Below, one piece after another: positions 33,670 to 40,610 of a stretch of 40,610 bases of DNA. The number at the start of each line of letters is the position of its first letter. Positions within the stretch are counted from its first letter, which is position 1. The position numbers and the translations under genes were made by a program. Origin of the DNA: Phycisphaerae bacterium (GTDB taxonomy: Bacteria > Planctomycetota > Phycisphaerae > Sedimentisphaerales > Anaerobacaceae); contig JAUXAL010000033.1 in the NCBI GenBank assembly GCA_030619925.1, positions 1-40,610 of the forward strand, written 5' to 3'. The notes beneath the pieces are model-generated. The model saw only the letters and a program-made list of their open reading frames with translations. It was not told where the DNA came from and did no database searches.

Positions 33670-34638
33670 ATGAATTCTTTCGACCAACTCTCCCGCCGAG
33701 GCTTTCTGGGCCGGACCCTGAAGCTCGGCGCGGCAGGCCTGGCGGCCTCCTGTGCCGCAACATCATGCGCGACGAGCCCCACGGGAGCTACAACCAGCGG
33801 TCGCTGGCAGATCGGCTGTTACACGCGTCCCTGGGCCGAGCACGATTACCGCGTGGCGCTCGACGCCATCGCCGAGGCGGGCTTTAAGTATGCCGGCCTG
33901 ATGACCACCAAGTCCAAGACACGGCTTGTGATTTCGGTTTCCACCACACTCGAAGAGGCCGAGCAGGTCGGCGAAGAGGTAAAGAAACGCGGCCTGGCGG
34001 TCCCGTCCGTTTGGGGCGGCGGCATCCCCGTAGCGAAGTCACTCAAGGCGGGCATCGAGGGGCTCAAGAAACTCATCGACAACTGTACCGCCTGTGATGC
34101 GAAGAACCTGCTAATGGGCGGAATCGGCAAAGAGGAGCTCCACAATGTATATTACAAAGCCATCGCCGAATGCTGCGACTACGCCGCTGAAAAAGGCATC
34201 GGCATCAGTGTCAAACCGCACGGCGGCCTAAATGCCACCGGGCCCCAGTGTCGCAAGACCATTGAGATGGTCGGCCACAGGAACTTCCGCATCTGGTACG
34301 ACCCGGGGAACATTTTTTACTACTCGAACGGCGAACTCGACCCGGTCATCGACGCCGCCACCGTCGATGGGCTCGTGGTCGGGATGTGTATCAAAGATTA
34401 CAAGCATCCCAAGAATGTCTCATTGACGCCGGGGACGGGCCAGGTAAACTTCCCGGCGGTCCTTGCGCGGCTCAAGAAAGGCGGCTTTACTCACGGCCCG
34501 CTGGTCGTAGAATGCCTTGAGCCCGGAGACCTGACGCAAACGCTTGCCGAGGCCAAGAAGGTCCGAAGCTTTCTGGAGGAAATCACCGGGCAGAAGGGTC
34601 GGACTTTGCAGGAGTCGCCTGTTGCCACAGCCGGCTAA
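33670..34638 (+). CDS. Tat-exported sugar isomerase/epimerase (TIM barrel), short copy of a duplication
   Basis: 322 residues from ATG with GGAGAA upstream. Tat signal (MNSFDQLSRRGFLGRTLKLG), followed by Cys-containing AASCAATSC, which could be a lipoprotein site. The barrel is the xylose-isomerase-like type: WQIGCYTRPWAEHDYRVALD, GISVKPHGGLNATGPQ, FRIWYDPGNIFYYSNGE and GPLVVECLEPGD hold the likely metal ligands. It ends at TAA right after the linker (PVATAG), where copy B continues into a hydrolase domain. It is nearly the same as the N-terminal half of the next gene. Periplasmic processing of a sugar made by the neighbouring oxidoreductases is the likely role. Confidence 0.87.
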   Translation: MNSFDQLSRRGFLGRTLKLGAAGLAASCAATSCATSPTGATTSGRWQIGCYTRPWAEHDYRVALDAIAEAGFKYAGLMTTKSKTRLVISVSTTLEEAEQVGEEVKKRGLAVPSVWGGGIPVAKSLKAGIEGLKKLIDNCTACDAKNLLMGGIGKEELHNVYYKAIAECCDYAAEKGIGISVKPHGGLNATGPQCRKTIEMVGHRNFRIWYDPGNIFYYSNGELDPVIDAATVDGLVVGMCIKDYKHPKNVSLTPGTGQVNFPAVLARLKKGGFTHGPLVVECLEPGDLTQTLAEAKKVRSFLEEITGQKGRTLQESPVATAG

Positions 34639-34740
34639 CCTGGCCGCAGGGGTCACGGTCACCGACATCACGCCGCCCGGCGGTTTACTGCATGAGTGGA
34701 TACTTTCGCAAGCGGCTGAGCACCGGCACGCCGAACGATC
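34639..34740 (+). pseudogene. Remnant of the ceramidase-like domain after copy A
   Basis: The bases after the stop match the start of the hydrolase domain in copy B (GTCACGGTCACCGACATCAC, then GGATACTTTCGC.AGCGGCTGA.CACCGG). A one-base shift (GGCTAACCTGG against GGCGACCTGA) creates the stop. Homology ends at 34740, the duplication junction. Confidence 0.75.
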
Positions 34741-34819
34741 TTCGCGAGGGATAGCGGTAAGGCAGCGACAGCGCTGTCGCTGCGACGAATACCTCTGAAC
34801 GAATAAGGAGAAAACGCGG

Positions 34820-37111
34820 ATGAAGTCTTTCGACCAACTTTCCCGCCGAGGCTTCCTGGGCCAGACCCTGAAGCTCGGCGCAGCAGGCTTGGCGGCTCCC
34901 TATACCGCTGCATCACGCGCGACGGCCGCCACGGCAACTGCAACCGGCGGTCCCTGGCTATTCGGCTGCTACACGCGTCCCTGGGACAAGTACGATTACC
35001 GCGTGGCGCTCGACGCCATCGCTGAGGCGGGTTTCAAATATGCCGGCCTGATGACCACCAAATCCAAGACGCGTCTTGTGATTTCGGTCTCCACCACGCT
35101 CGAAGAGGCCGAACGGGTCGGCGAAGAGGTAAAGAAACGCGGCCTGGTGCTTCCGTCCGCTTACTGCGGCGGCATCCCTGTAGCAAAGTCACTCGAGGCG
35201 GGCATCGAAGGTCTCAAAAAACTCATCGACAACTGTGCCGCCTGCGATGCGAAGAACCTGCTGATGGGCGGAGTCAGCGATGAGAAGCTCTACAAGGTAC
35301 ATTACAAAGCCATCGCCGAATGCTGCGACTACGCCGCTGAAAAAGGCATCGGCATCAGTGTCAAACCGCACGGCGGGCTAAATGCCACAGGGCCCCAGTG
35401 CCGCAAGACCATCGAGATGGTCGGCCACAGGAACTTCTGCATCTGGTACGACGCCGGGAACATTCTCTACTACTCGAACGGTGAACTCGACCCGGTTGCC
35501 GACGCCGCTACCGTCGACGGGCTCGTGGTCGGGATGTCCATTAAGGATTACAAGCATCCCAAGAATGTCTCAGTGACGCCTGGGACGGGCCAGGTGAACT
35601 TCCCGGCGGTCCTTGCGCGGCTCAAGAAAGGCGGCTTTACCCACGGCCCGCTGGTCGTAGAATGCCTTGAGCCCGGAGACCTGGCGCAAACGCTCTCCGA
35701 GGCCAGGAAGGCCCGGAGGTTTCTGGAGGAACTGACCGGGCAGAAGGGCCCGGCTTTGCAGGAGGCGCCTGTTGCCACAGCCGGCGACCTGACCGCAGGG
35801 GTCGCGGTCACCGACATCACGCCGCCCACCGGTTACCGCATGAGCGGATACTTTCGCGAGCGGCTGAACACCGGTACGTCGAACCCGCTCGGCGCCAAGG
35901 CTATCGTCCTTCGCCAGGGCAGCGAGCGCGCAGCGCTGGTCTTCTGCGACATCATCGGCCTGTCGCTCGACGTCTCGTCGCGTGCCCGCAGGCAGGTGGC
36001 CGAAAAGACCGGCATCCCGGCTGCGAACATCCTCATTGCCGCCACGCACACCCACACCGGGCCGCTTTACTTCGGCGCTTTGAGGAAGCACTTCCACGAC
36101 CTGGCCGTCGCCAGGCACCGCAGCGATCCGTGTGAGAAGGTCGATTACGCCTCCGAACTCGTCGCGAAACTCGTCAAGGTAATAACGCGAGCCAACGCGG
36201 CGGCAAAGCCCGTCCGGCTCGAGGCCGGAATGGCCGAGCAGCGGAACCTTTCGTTCAATAGGCGGTTCCACATGAAAAATGGAACCGTCCGCTTTAATCC
36301 CGGTGTGCTTAACCCCGACATCGTCCGCCCTGCCGGCCCAATCGACCCCGAGGTTGGGATCGTTTTTTTCCGTGAGGCCGGCGGCGGCAGCGCCGCTGCG
36401 GCGCTGGTGAACTTCGCCCTTCACCTCGACACAGTCGGCGGAACCAGGTACGCAGCCGATTATCCTTTTTACTTGGAGCAGTCGCTCCGCGAGAGGTATG
36501 GCGAGGACTTCGTTCTGCTGTTCGGCACGGGCACGTGCGGCGACATCAACCACATAGACGTCACCAAGAAACAGCGCCTCAAGACCGACTACATCGGCAA
36601 GAGGCTGGCCGAGACGGTGAACACGAAAGCGGGTCGCCTAAAGACCGTCGCCGAACCCGCCCTGGCGGTGCGAAGCGAGATCGTCCACGTGCCGGTTCAA
36701 CGTTACGGGCCGCAGAAGCTTGCCTGGGCCCGTGAGAACATCAAAAAGGTCGGCACCAGGGAACTACCGTTTCTCAAACAGGTCGAGGCGTACAAGATTC
36801 TGGCAATCGAGATGCGCCGCGGCGAGACGATTGGGCTCGAAGTCCAGGTCTTTCGGCTGAGCCATGATGTTGCGGTGGTCGGCCTGCCGGGCGAGGTCTT
36901 TGTTGACCTGGGTCTGGCAATCAAACGCGCCAGCCCCTTCCCAACCACGCTGGTAATCAAACTGTGCCAGGACGCTCCCGGCTACATCCCCACGAAAAAG
37001 GCGTTCGCCGAAGGCAGTTACGAGACGGTTAACTCGCGGATTGCCCCCGGAGGCGGCGAAATGATGGTCGAAGCAGCGGTGCGACTCCTGAAGGCACTCG
37101 GACCGGCATGA
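34820..37111 (+). CDS. Fusion protein: Tat-exported isomerase/epimerase + neutral ceramidase-like hydrolase
   Basis: 763 residues, ATG with AAGGAGA upstream. Residues 1-320 are the Tat signal and isomerase barrel, almost a copy of the preceding gene. From about residue 325 (VAVTDITPPTGYRMSGYF) to the end is a domain of the neutral/alkaline non-lysosomal ceramidase N-terminal type: IAATHTHTGPLY (T409-H412, zinc ligands), NRRFHMKNG, and LLFGTGTCGDINHID, matching the GTG..GD catalytic region. In planctomycetes such domains are common and may cleave amides or esters other than ceramide. The fusion puts an isomerase and a hydrolase in one exported chain. The junction linker is PVATAGDLTAG. Domain families firm, joint substrate unknown. 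Confidence 0.87.
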   Translation: MKSFDQLSRRGFLGQTLKLGAAGLAAPYTAASRATAATATATGGPWLFGCYTRPWDKYDYRVALDAIAEAGFKYAGLMTTKSKTRLVISVSTTLEEAERVGEEVKKRGLVLPSAYCGGIPVAKSLEAGIEGLKKLIDNCAACDAKNLLMGGVSDEKLYKVHYKAIAECCDYAAEKGIGISVKPHGGLNATGPQCRKTIEMVGHRNFCIWYDAGNILYYSNGELDPVADAATVDGLVVGMSIKDYKHPKNVSVTPGTGQVNFPAVLARLKKGGFTHGPLVVECLEPGDLAQTLSEARKARRFLEELTGQKGPALQEAPVATAGDLTAGVAVTDITPPTGYRMSGYFRERLNTGTSNPLGAKAIVLRQGSERAALVFCDIIGLSLDVSSRARRQVAEKTGIPAANILIAATHTHTGPLYFGALRKHFHDLAVARHRSDPCEKVDYASELVAKLVKVITRANAAAKPVRLEAGMAEQRNLSFNRRFHMKNGTVRFNPGVLNPDIVRPAGPIDPEVGIVFFREAGGGSAAAALVNFALHLDTVGGTRYAADYPFYLEQSLRERYGEDFVLLFGTGTCGDINHIDVTKKQRLKTDYIGKRLAETVNTKAGRLKTVAEPALAVRSEIVHVPVQRYGPQKLAWARENIKKVGTRELPFLKQVEAYKILAIEMRRGETIGLEVQVFRLSHDVAVVGLPGEVFVDLGLAIKRASPFPTTLVIKLCQDAPGYIPTKKAFAEGSYETVNSRIAPGGGEMMVEAAVRLLKALGPA

Positions 37112-37285
37112 TCCGGGTCCTCATCCGATAGTACTAATGCATAATGGTAATACTTTCATCCCGGCACGCCGGAATTACAATTGCATATCCACTCCTGGCG
37201 GTTATAATGACCGGAAGATAATTGAAAAGCACATAAGAGCAAAAGCTCCTTGTGATTTATGCACTCGCGAAAGGAGGACTGCAAA

Positions 37286-38539
37286 ATGTCGGAAAAACGA
37301 AAAGCTTTAGCCGCCGGAAAAAGGCGGGGGCCGATTACTCGTCGTCAGTTCATCGCCGGTGCCGGCACGGCTGCTCTGTCATTTACGGTGGTCAAACCCC
37401 GGCTTGTCCACAGCTATGCCGCCAACTCAAAGCTTGACTTGGGGATAATCGGCTGCGGCGGCCGGGGGACCTGGATCGCCGAGCTGTTTAAGCAACACGG
37501 CGGATACAATGTCGTGGCTGCGGCGGACTATTTCCAGGACAGGGTTGACAATTTAGGTAACAAATTGGGTGTCGACAACGCCCATCGTTATACCGGCCTG
37601 TCAGGTTACCGCAAACTCCTGGAAGAGGCCGACGCGGTGGCCATCGAGAGTCCACCATATTTTCACCCCAAGCAGGCTGCTGAGGCCGTAGAGGCCGGCT
37701 GTCACGTCTACATTGCCAAGCCACTGGCGGTGGACGTGCCCGGCTGTCACAGTATCGCCGACAGCGGCAAGAAAGCCACGCGCAAAAAGCTTTGTTTTCT
37801 CGTTGATTTCCAGACCCGCGCCGAACCGTTCTACCGTGAGGCGCTCAAACGTGTTCACGACGGGGCGTTGGGCCGGTTTGCATTCGGCGAGTCAACCTAC
37901 CACGCCGGTGACCCTTTCCTGAGCAAGTACAAATACCTCAAAGACAACCCAGGCAATCCTGAGAACCGCTTGCGGGCCTGGGGTTTGGACCGGATAATAT
38001 CCGGCGACATTATTACCGAACAGAATATCCACACCCTCGACGTAATGAGCTGGATAATGGACGAGGAACCGATTTGGGCGGTGGGGACCGGTGGGAGAAC
38101 GGTTCGTCCGGCCGGCACCTGCTACGACCACTTCGCGCTGCTGTTTCAATATCCAAACGATGTCGGCATTACCTTTAGCTCCAAACAATTCGAGGGCCAC
38201 GGCAGTCAACCTGACGGGATTAGAAACCGGATGTTCGGCTCCAAAGGCGTGCTTGAGACCCAATACGGCGGGCAGGTTATTATCCGAGGAGAGAATTTCT
38301 ATCGTGGCGGTAAAAACCCCGGAATATACAAAGAAGGTGCTGTCGCCAACATCGCAACTTTCCATAAGAGCATTGCCGGCGGAAATTTCGACAATCCGAC
38401 GGTCGCGCCGAGCGTCCGCAGCAATCTTGTGACAATCCTTGGCCGCACCGCCGCCTACCAAGGCCGCAAGGTGACCTGGAACGAGATTATCAGAAGCAGA
38501 AAGAAGCTGGACGCAAATCTTAAAGGTTTGAAGGCATAA
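37286..38539 (+). CDS. Tat-exported Gfo/Idh/MocA oxidoreductase, second type
   Basis: 417 residues. The ATG at 37286, with AAAGGAGG upstream, is preferred over the in-frame ATG at 37259. Tat signal TRRQFIAGAGTAALSF. The Rossmann motif is LGIIGCGGRGTWIAE. The catalytic motif is AKPLAVD with Lys145; the usual Glu of EKP is Ala here. The substrate half shows SGDIITEQNIHTLDVMSWIMDE, typical of planctomycete secreted members. It lies 174 bases after the ceramidase fusion, possibly in its own unit. It differs clearly from the oxidoreductase at 32355, so the two are not recent duplicates. Confidence 0.88.
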   Translation: MSEKRKALAAGKRRGPITRRQFIAGAGTAALSFTVVKPRLVHSYAANSKLDLGIIGCGGRGTWIAELFKQHGGYNVVAAADYFQDRVDNLGNKLGVDNAHRYTGLSGYRKLLEEADAVAIESPPYFHPKQAAEAVEAGCHVYIAKPLAVDVPGCHSIADSGKKATRKKLCFLVDFQTRAEPFYREALKRVHDGALGRFAFGESTYHAGDPFLSKYKYLKDNPGNPENRLRAWGLDRIISGDIITEQNIHTLDVMSWIMDEEPIWAVGTGGRTVRPAGTCYDHFALLFQYPNDVGITFSSKQFEGHGSQPDGIRNRMFGSKGVLETQYGGQVIIRGENFYRGGKNPGIYKEGAVANIATFHKSIAGGNFDNPTVAPSVRSNLVTILGRTAAYQGRKVTWNEIIRSRKKLDANLKGLKA

Positions 38540-38745
38540 AAAAATTGAAGGCGAAAACACCACAAGACTCAAGACTCCAGACTTAAGACTCAAGTCCTGG
38601 GTCTGCGGTCCTGGGTCTGGCGTGGCCCGCTGGGGATAGAGAAAAGTTGCCGCTATGACGCCAGATACCTGCGGACCATCTTTCCACCCAAGATATAAAT
38701 GTAAAAGAAATCGGCCGCCGGCCGGATAAAAGGAAAGGACAGAAT
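38540..38745. other. Short intergenic region carrying heptad tract 7
   Basis: 38563-38618 is a heptad tract, described separately. The rest is plain sequence ending in AAAGGACAG, the ribosome site of the next gene. Confidence 0.5.
38563..38618. repeat. Heptad tract 7
   Basis: Eight 7-mers: caagact, caagact, ccagact, taagact, caagtcc, tgggtct, gcggtcc, tgggtct. The unit core AAGAC is the complement of the GTCTT core of tract 1. Confidence 0.7.
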
Positions 38746-40101
38746 ATGAAATCACACAATCGTTTGGCAACTCTGGCTGTGCTGGTTCTTGCCATGGCGC
38801 AGCTCGCTTTTGGCACGCCACTGGACGACTACGTAGCAGCGCCCGATGCGAGCTACCGCTATAGTCTTGTGAAAACCATCACACGTCCAGGCTACACGGC
38901 CTACGTTCTGGATATGACCTCGCAGTCCTGGCGCAGCGAGACCGAGGTGGACCGAACGGCGTGGCGGCATTGGCTGACAATAGTCAAACCCGACAACGCC
39001 ACCGGCAATAAGGCTCTGCTCTGGATAAACGGCGGCAGTAACCGCGGCTCGGCTCCATCTTCAGCGGACGAAATGTTCGTCCGGGTGGCCTTGGGTTCAA
39101 ACTCGGTAGTTGCGGACCTTCGAATGGTGCCGAACCAGCCTTTGAATTTCCCCGACGGTGGCAGGCCTCGATCTGAAGATGCGATTATCGCTTACACTTT
39201 CGATAAATATATGAGCACCGGCGACGAGATCTGGCCGCTGCTGCTGCCGATGGTCAAAAGCGCCGTGCGGGCAATGGATACGATTCACAGCCACCTCTCC
39301 GATGTTACCGGCGGCAAGCTGAACATAAATAAATTCGTCGTTTCCGGGGCGTCCAAGCGGGGCTGGACGACCTGGCTGACCGCCGCGGTCGATAAGCGGG
39401 TCATCGCGATTATCCCGGCGGTCATCGACGTGCTGAATATGGATGAGCAGATGAAACACCACTTCAGCGTGTATGGGTTTTATTCCAATGCTATAAAGGA
39501 TTTCGAGGACATGAATATTTTCAAGAGGCTTGACACGCCGGAAGGTCGGGCGCTGACAAAATTTATCGACCCGTACGAGTATCGCAGCCGCTATACAATG
39601 CCCAAGTTTGTGGTAAATTCGAGCGGTGACCAGTTCTTTGTGTTGGATTCGGCCCAGTTTTATTTTCACGACCTGCCGGGCGAGAAATACCTCCGCTACG
39701 TCCCCAATACAGACCACAGCCTTAACACAGATGCCGTGACCAATCTGGCATTGTTCTACAAGTCCATCCTGACCGGCTCGCCGCGTCCGAAGTTTAGCTG
39801 GAAAGTCAGAGACGATGGTGCAATAGAGGTCAATACACAGACAGCGCCAACAGCTGTAAAATTGTGGCATGCGACGAACGAAAACCAGCGTGATTTTCGC
39901 CTCGAAACCATCGGGGCGGTCTGGGAAAGCACGGACCTCGGTGCCCACGGCAAGGGGACATATATAGCTAAGATTGCCGAGCCGAAGAAAGGCTGGACCG
40001 CCTTTTTCGTCGAGCTGACCTTCAATAGCGGAATCGACATCTCTTACAAGTTTACCACGGAGGTGCACGTAGTGCCGGACACTCTGCCCTTTGCCAAATA
40101 A
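38746..40101 (+). CDS. PhoPQ-activated pathogenicity-related (PqaA-like) alpha/beta hydrolase
   Basis: 451 residues, ATG with AAAGGACAG upstream. Sec signal to about residue 24 (MAQLAFG). The rest fits the PhoPQ-related family: TPLDDYVAAPDASYRYSLV, LLWINGGSNRG, VVADLRMVPNQPLNF, the nucleophile Ser203 in SGASKRGWTTW, and His324 in PNTDHSLN. The C-terminal 110 residues form the beta-sandwich usual in this family. Planctomycetes often keep several such genes. It is predicted to be a periplasmic or secreted hydrolase of unknown substrate. It is on the plus strand behind the oxidoreductase gene, 206 bases away across a heptad tract. Confidence 0.88.
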   Translation: MKSHNRLATLAVLVLAMAQLAFGTPLDDYVAAPDASYRYSLVKTITRPGYTAYVLDMTSQSWRSETEVDRTAWRHWLTIVKPDNATGNKALLWINGGSNRGSAPSSADEMFVRVALGSNSVVADLRMVPNQPLNFPDGGRPRSEDAIIAYTFDKYMSTGDEIWPLLLPMVKSAVRAMDTIHSHLSDVTGGKLNINKFVVSGASKRGWTTWLTAAVDKRVIAIIPAVIDVLNMDEQMKHHFSVYGFYSNAIKDFEDMNIFKRLDTPEGRALTKFIDPYEYRSRYTMPKFVVNSSGDQFFVLDSAQFYFHDLPGEKYLRYVPNTDHSLNTDAVTNLALFYKSILTGSPRPKFSWKVRDDGAIEVNTQTAPTAVKLWHATNENQRDFRLETIGAVWESTDLGAHGKGTYIAKIAEPKKGWTAFFVELTFNSGIDISYKFTTEVHVVPDTLPFAK

Positions 40102-40187
40102 CAACGCCCTTGCGAACGCCGTAGACAACAAGAAGGCCATCGCGGGACTGCGGCGGTGAGAAACAGGCCTTGGAGTTGTCTCGAAAT

Positions 40188-40458
40188 TGGCTCTGATTGG
40201 GTTTGAATTGGCTTTGTTTTCCGGGACTGCGAAAATGTCATTTCTTTCATAATCCTTTGTTAATATTGAATTTATGCTCATTTGGGCATCCGACAAATTG
40301 GGTTTGATTGGGTTTGAATTGGGTTTGAATTGGGTTTGAATTGGGTTTGAATTGGGTTTGTTTTCACCAAGTGTCCAATTGTATTTATATTCATAAGCCG
40401 TCTGTAAATAGATACTTACGTTCATTTGACTTTTTCGGAAATTGGCTTTGTTTTGCAT
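40188..40458 (-). repeat. 11-bp-period repeat element, copy 2 (MQNKANF type)
   Basis: On the minus strand it starts ATGCAAAACAAAGCCAATTT at 40458. The array at 40303-40360 repeats GGGTTTGAATT on the plus strand every 11 bases. Three units make 33 bases, so one frame gives an 11-residue repeat, PNSNPIQTQFK. The frame reads MQNKANFRKSQMNV, WTLGENKPNSNPIQTQ, then a second round ENKANSNPIRANF. Confidence 0.65.
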
Positions 40459-40509
40459 AATTGACTCATAGGCGCAAAGACACGCTCACAGCAGGCTATG
40501 ATGCGGAAT

Positions 40510-40547
40510 AGCGACCCGTCCTCCGCAGTAGCGCAGCTACGGAGGGT
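40510..40547 (-). repeat. Repeat B core, copy 3
   Basis: GCGACCCGTCCTCCGCAGTAGC..AGCTACGGAGGG matches the central hairpin of repeat B but lacks its outer arms. Confidence 0.55.
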
Positions 40548-40610
40548 GGATTCTTGTTTAAAGTTGTGGATGCTCGTAACGATACTTGCTGTAGAGGCTT
40601 GAAGCTTGTT

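Larger units (their letters stand above)
33592..34740 (+). repeat. Tandem duplication, copy A
   Basis: It starts at TTCGCGAGGGATAGCGG (the stop region of the preceding oxidoreductase) and runs through the isomerase gene into the first ~100 bases of a ceramidase-like domain. Copy B follows at once from 34741 with the same left edge, so the unit is about 1.15 kb. Confidence 0.8.
40102..40610. repeat. Right-edge intergenic region with repeats
   Basis: It contains copy 2 of the 11-bp-period element (40188-40458) and a core of repeat B (40510-40547). No gene is supported; the long minus-strand frame across this region continues antisense into the PqaA-like gene and is not a gene. Confidence 0.6.

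Noticed and set aside
35570-36553. 327-residue minus-strand open frame inside the ceramidase fusion gene
   Set aside because: Antisense shadow in GC-rich coding sequence, with no recognisable motif.
39097-40458. 453-residue minus-strand open frame over the PqaA-like gene
   Set aside because: Only its first 90 or so codons (the repeat element) have independent interest; the rest is antisense to a well-supported hydrolase gene.

Overview
The window looks like part of a chromosome from a Planctomycetota bacterium, most likely class Phycisphaerae and probably a sediment or metagenome lineage. The grounds are the gene mix: secreted proteins that combine LamG, FN3-like, Kelch and dockerin-like modules, many twin-arginine (Tat) Gfo/Idh/MocA oxidoreductases, sugar-phosphate-isomerase-like TIM barrels, DUF1080, and a PhoPQ-related hydrolase. 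No phage, CRISPR array, rRNA or tRNA was recognised. The taxonomic call is inference, not a database result.

Layout. 0.5-3.0 kb (minus strand): a multihaem-cytochrome/DUF1080 fusion and a Tat aldo/keto-reductase-like protein. 3.1-6.3 kb: a strong promoter and leader, then a C10 cysteine peptidase whose C-terminal LamG half is in another frame because of a one-base frameshift. 6.4-7.7 kb: three small genes, one of them a 60-residue bacterial histone-fold protein. 7.7-8.8 kb: a nest of palindromic repeats inserted into one another. 8.9-13.8 kb: a glycogen/alpha-glucan set (glycosyltransferase, GH57 amylase, debranching enzyme). 14-17.6 kb: a coiled-coil secreted protein, an azoreductase remnant, and an ADP-ribosylglycohydrolase/uroporphyrinogen-decarboxylase-like pair. 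17.8-24.4 kb: repeats and secreted modular proteins (metallophosphoesterase, two Kelch paralogues, LamG debris). 24.5-27.6 kb: an operon of oxidoreductase, isomerase/epimerase and MFS transporter. 28-30 kb: a second copy of the promoter/leader driving a DUF11 surface protein. 30.4-32.1 kb: an AMP-forming acyl-CoA synthetase. 32.3-40.1 kb: a plus-strand set of Tat Gfo/Idh/MocA enzymes, a tandemly duplicated isomerase (one copy fused to a ceramidase-like hydrolase), and a PhoPQ-related hydrolase.

How the genes may work together. The repeated combination of NAD(P)-dependent Gfo/Idh/MocA enzymes, xylose-isomerase-like TIM barrels, an AKR-like protein, DUF1080 and an MFS importer fits oxidation/isomerisation of unusual sugars, perhaps through 3-keto intermediates. 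The modular exported proteins fit an organism feeding on polymers. The glycogen trio would store and mobilise glucose.

The most unusual content is not in the genes. Tracts with a strict 7-bp period but different unit sequences lie at seven sites, one of them in frame inside the debranching enzyme. A 73-bp element and a 61-bp hairpin element with a CAAA target duplication are nested inside a third repeat, and an uninterrupted copy elsewhere shows the ancestral state. An 11-bp-period repeat element reads as an open frame (PNSNPIQTQF-type) in two places. A promoter-plus-leader cassette is shared by two unrelated secreted-protein genes 25 kb apart.
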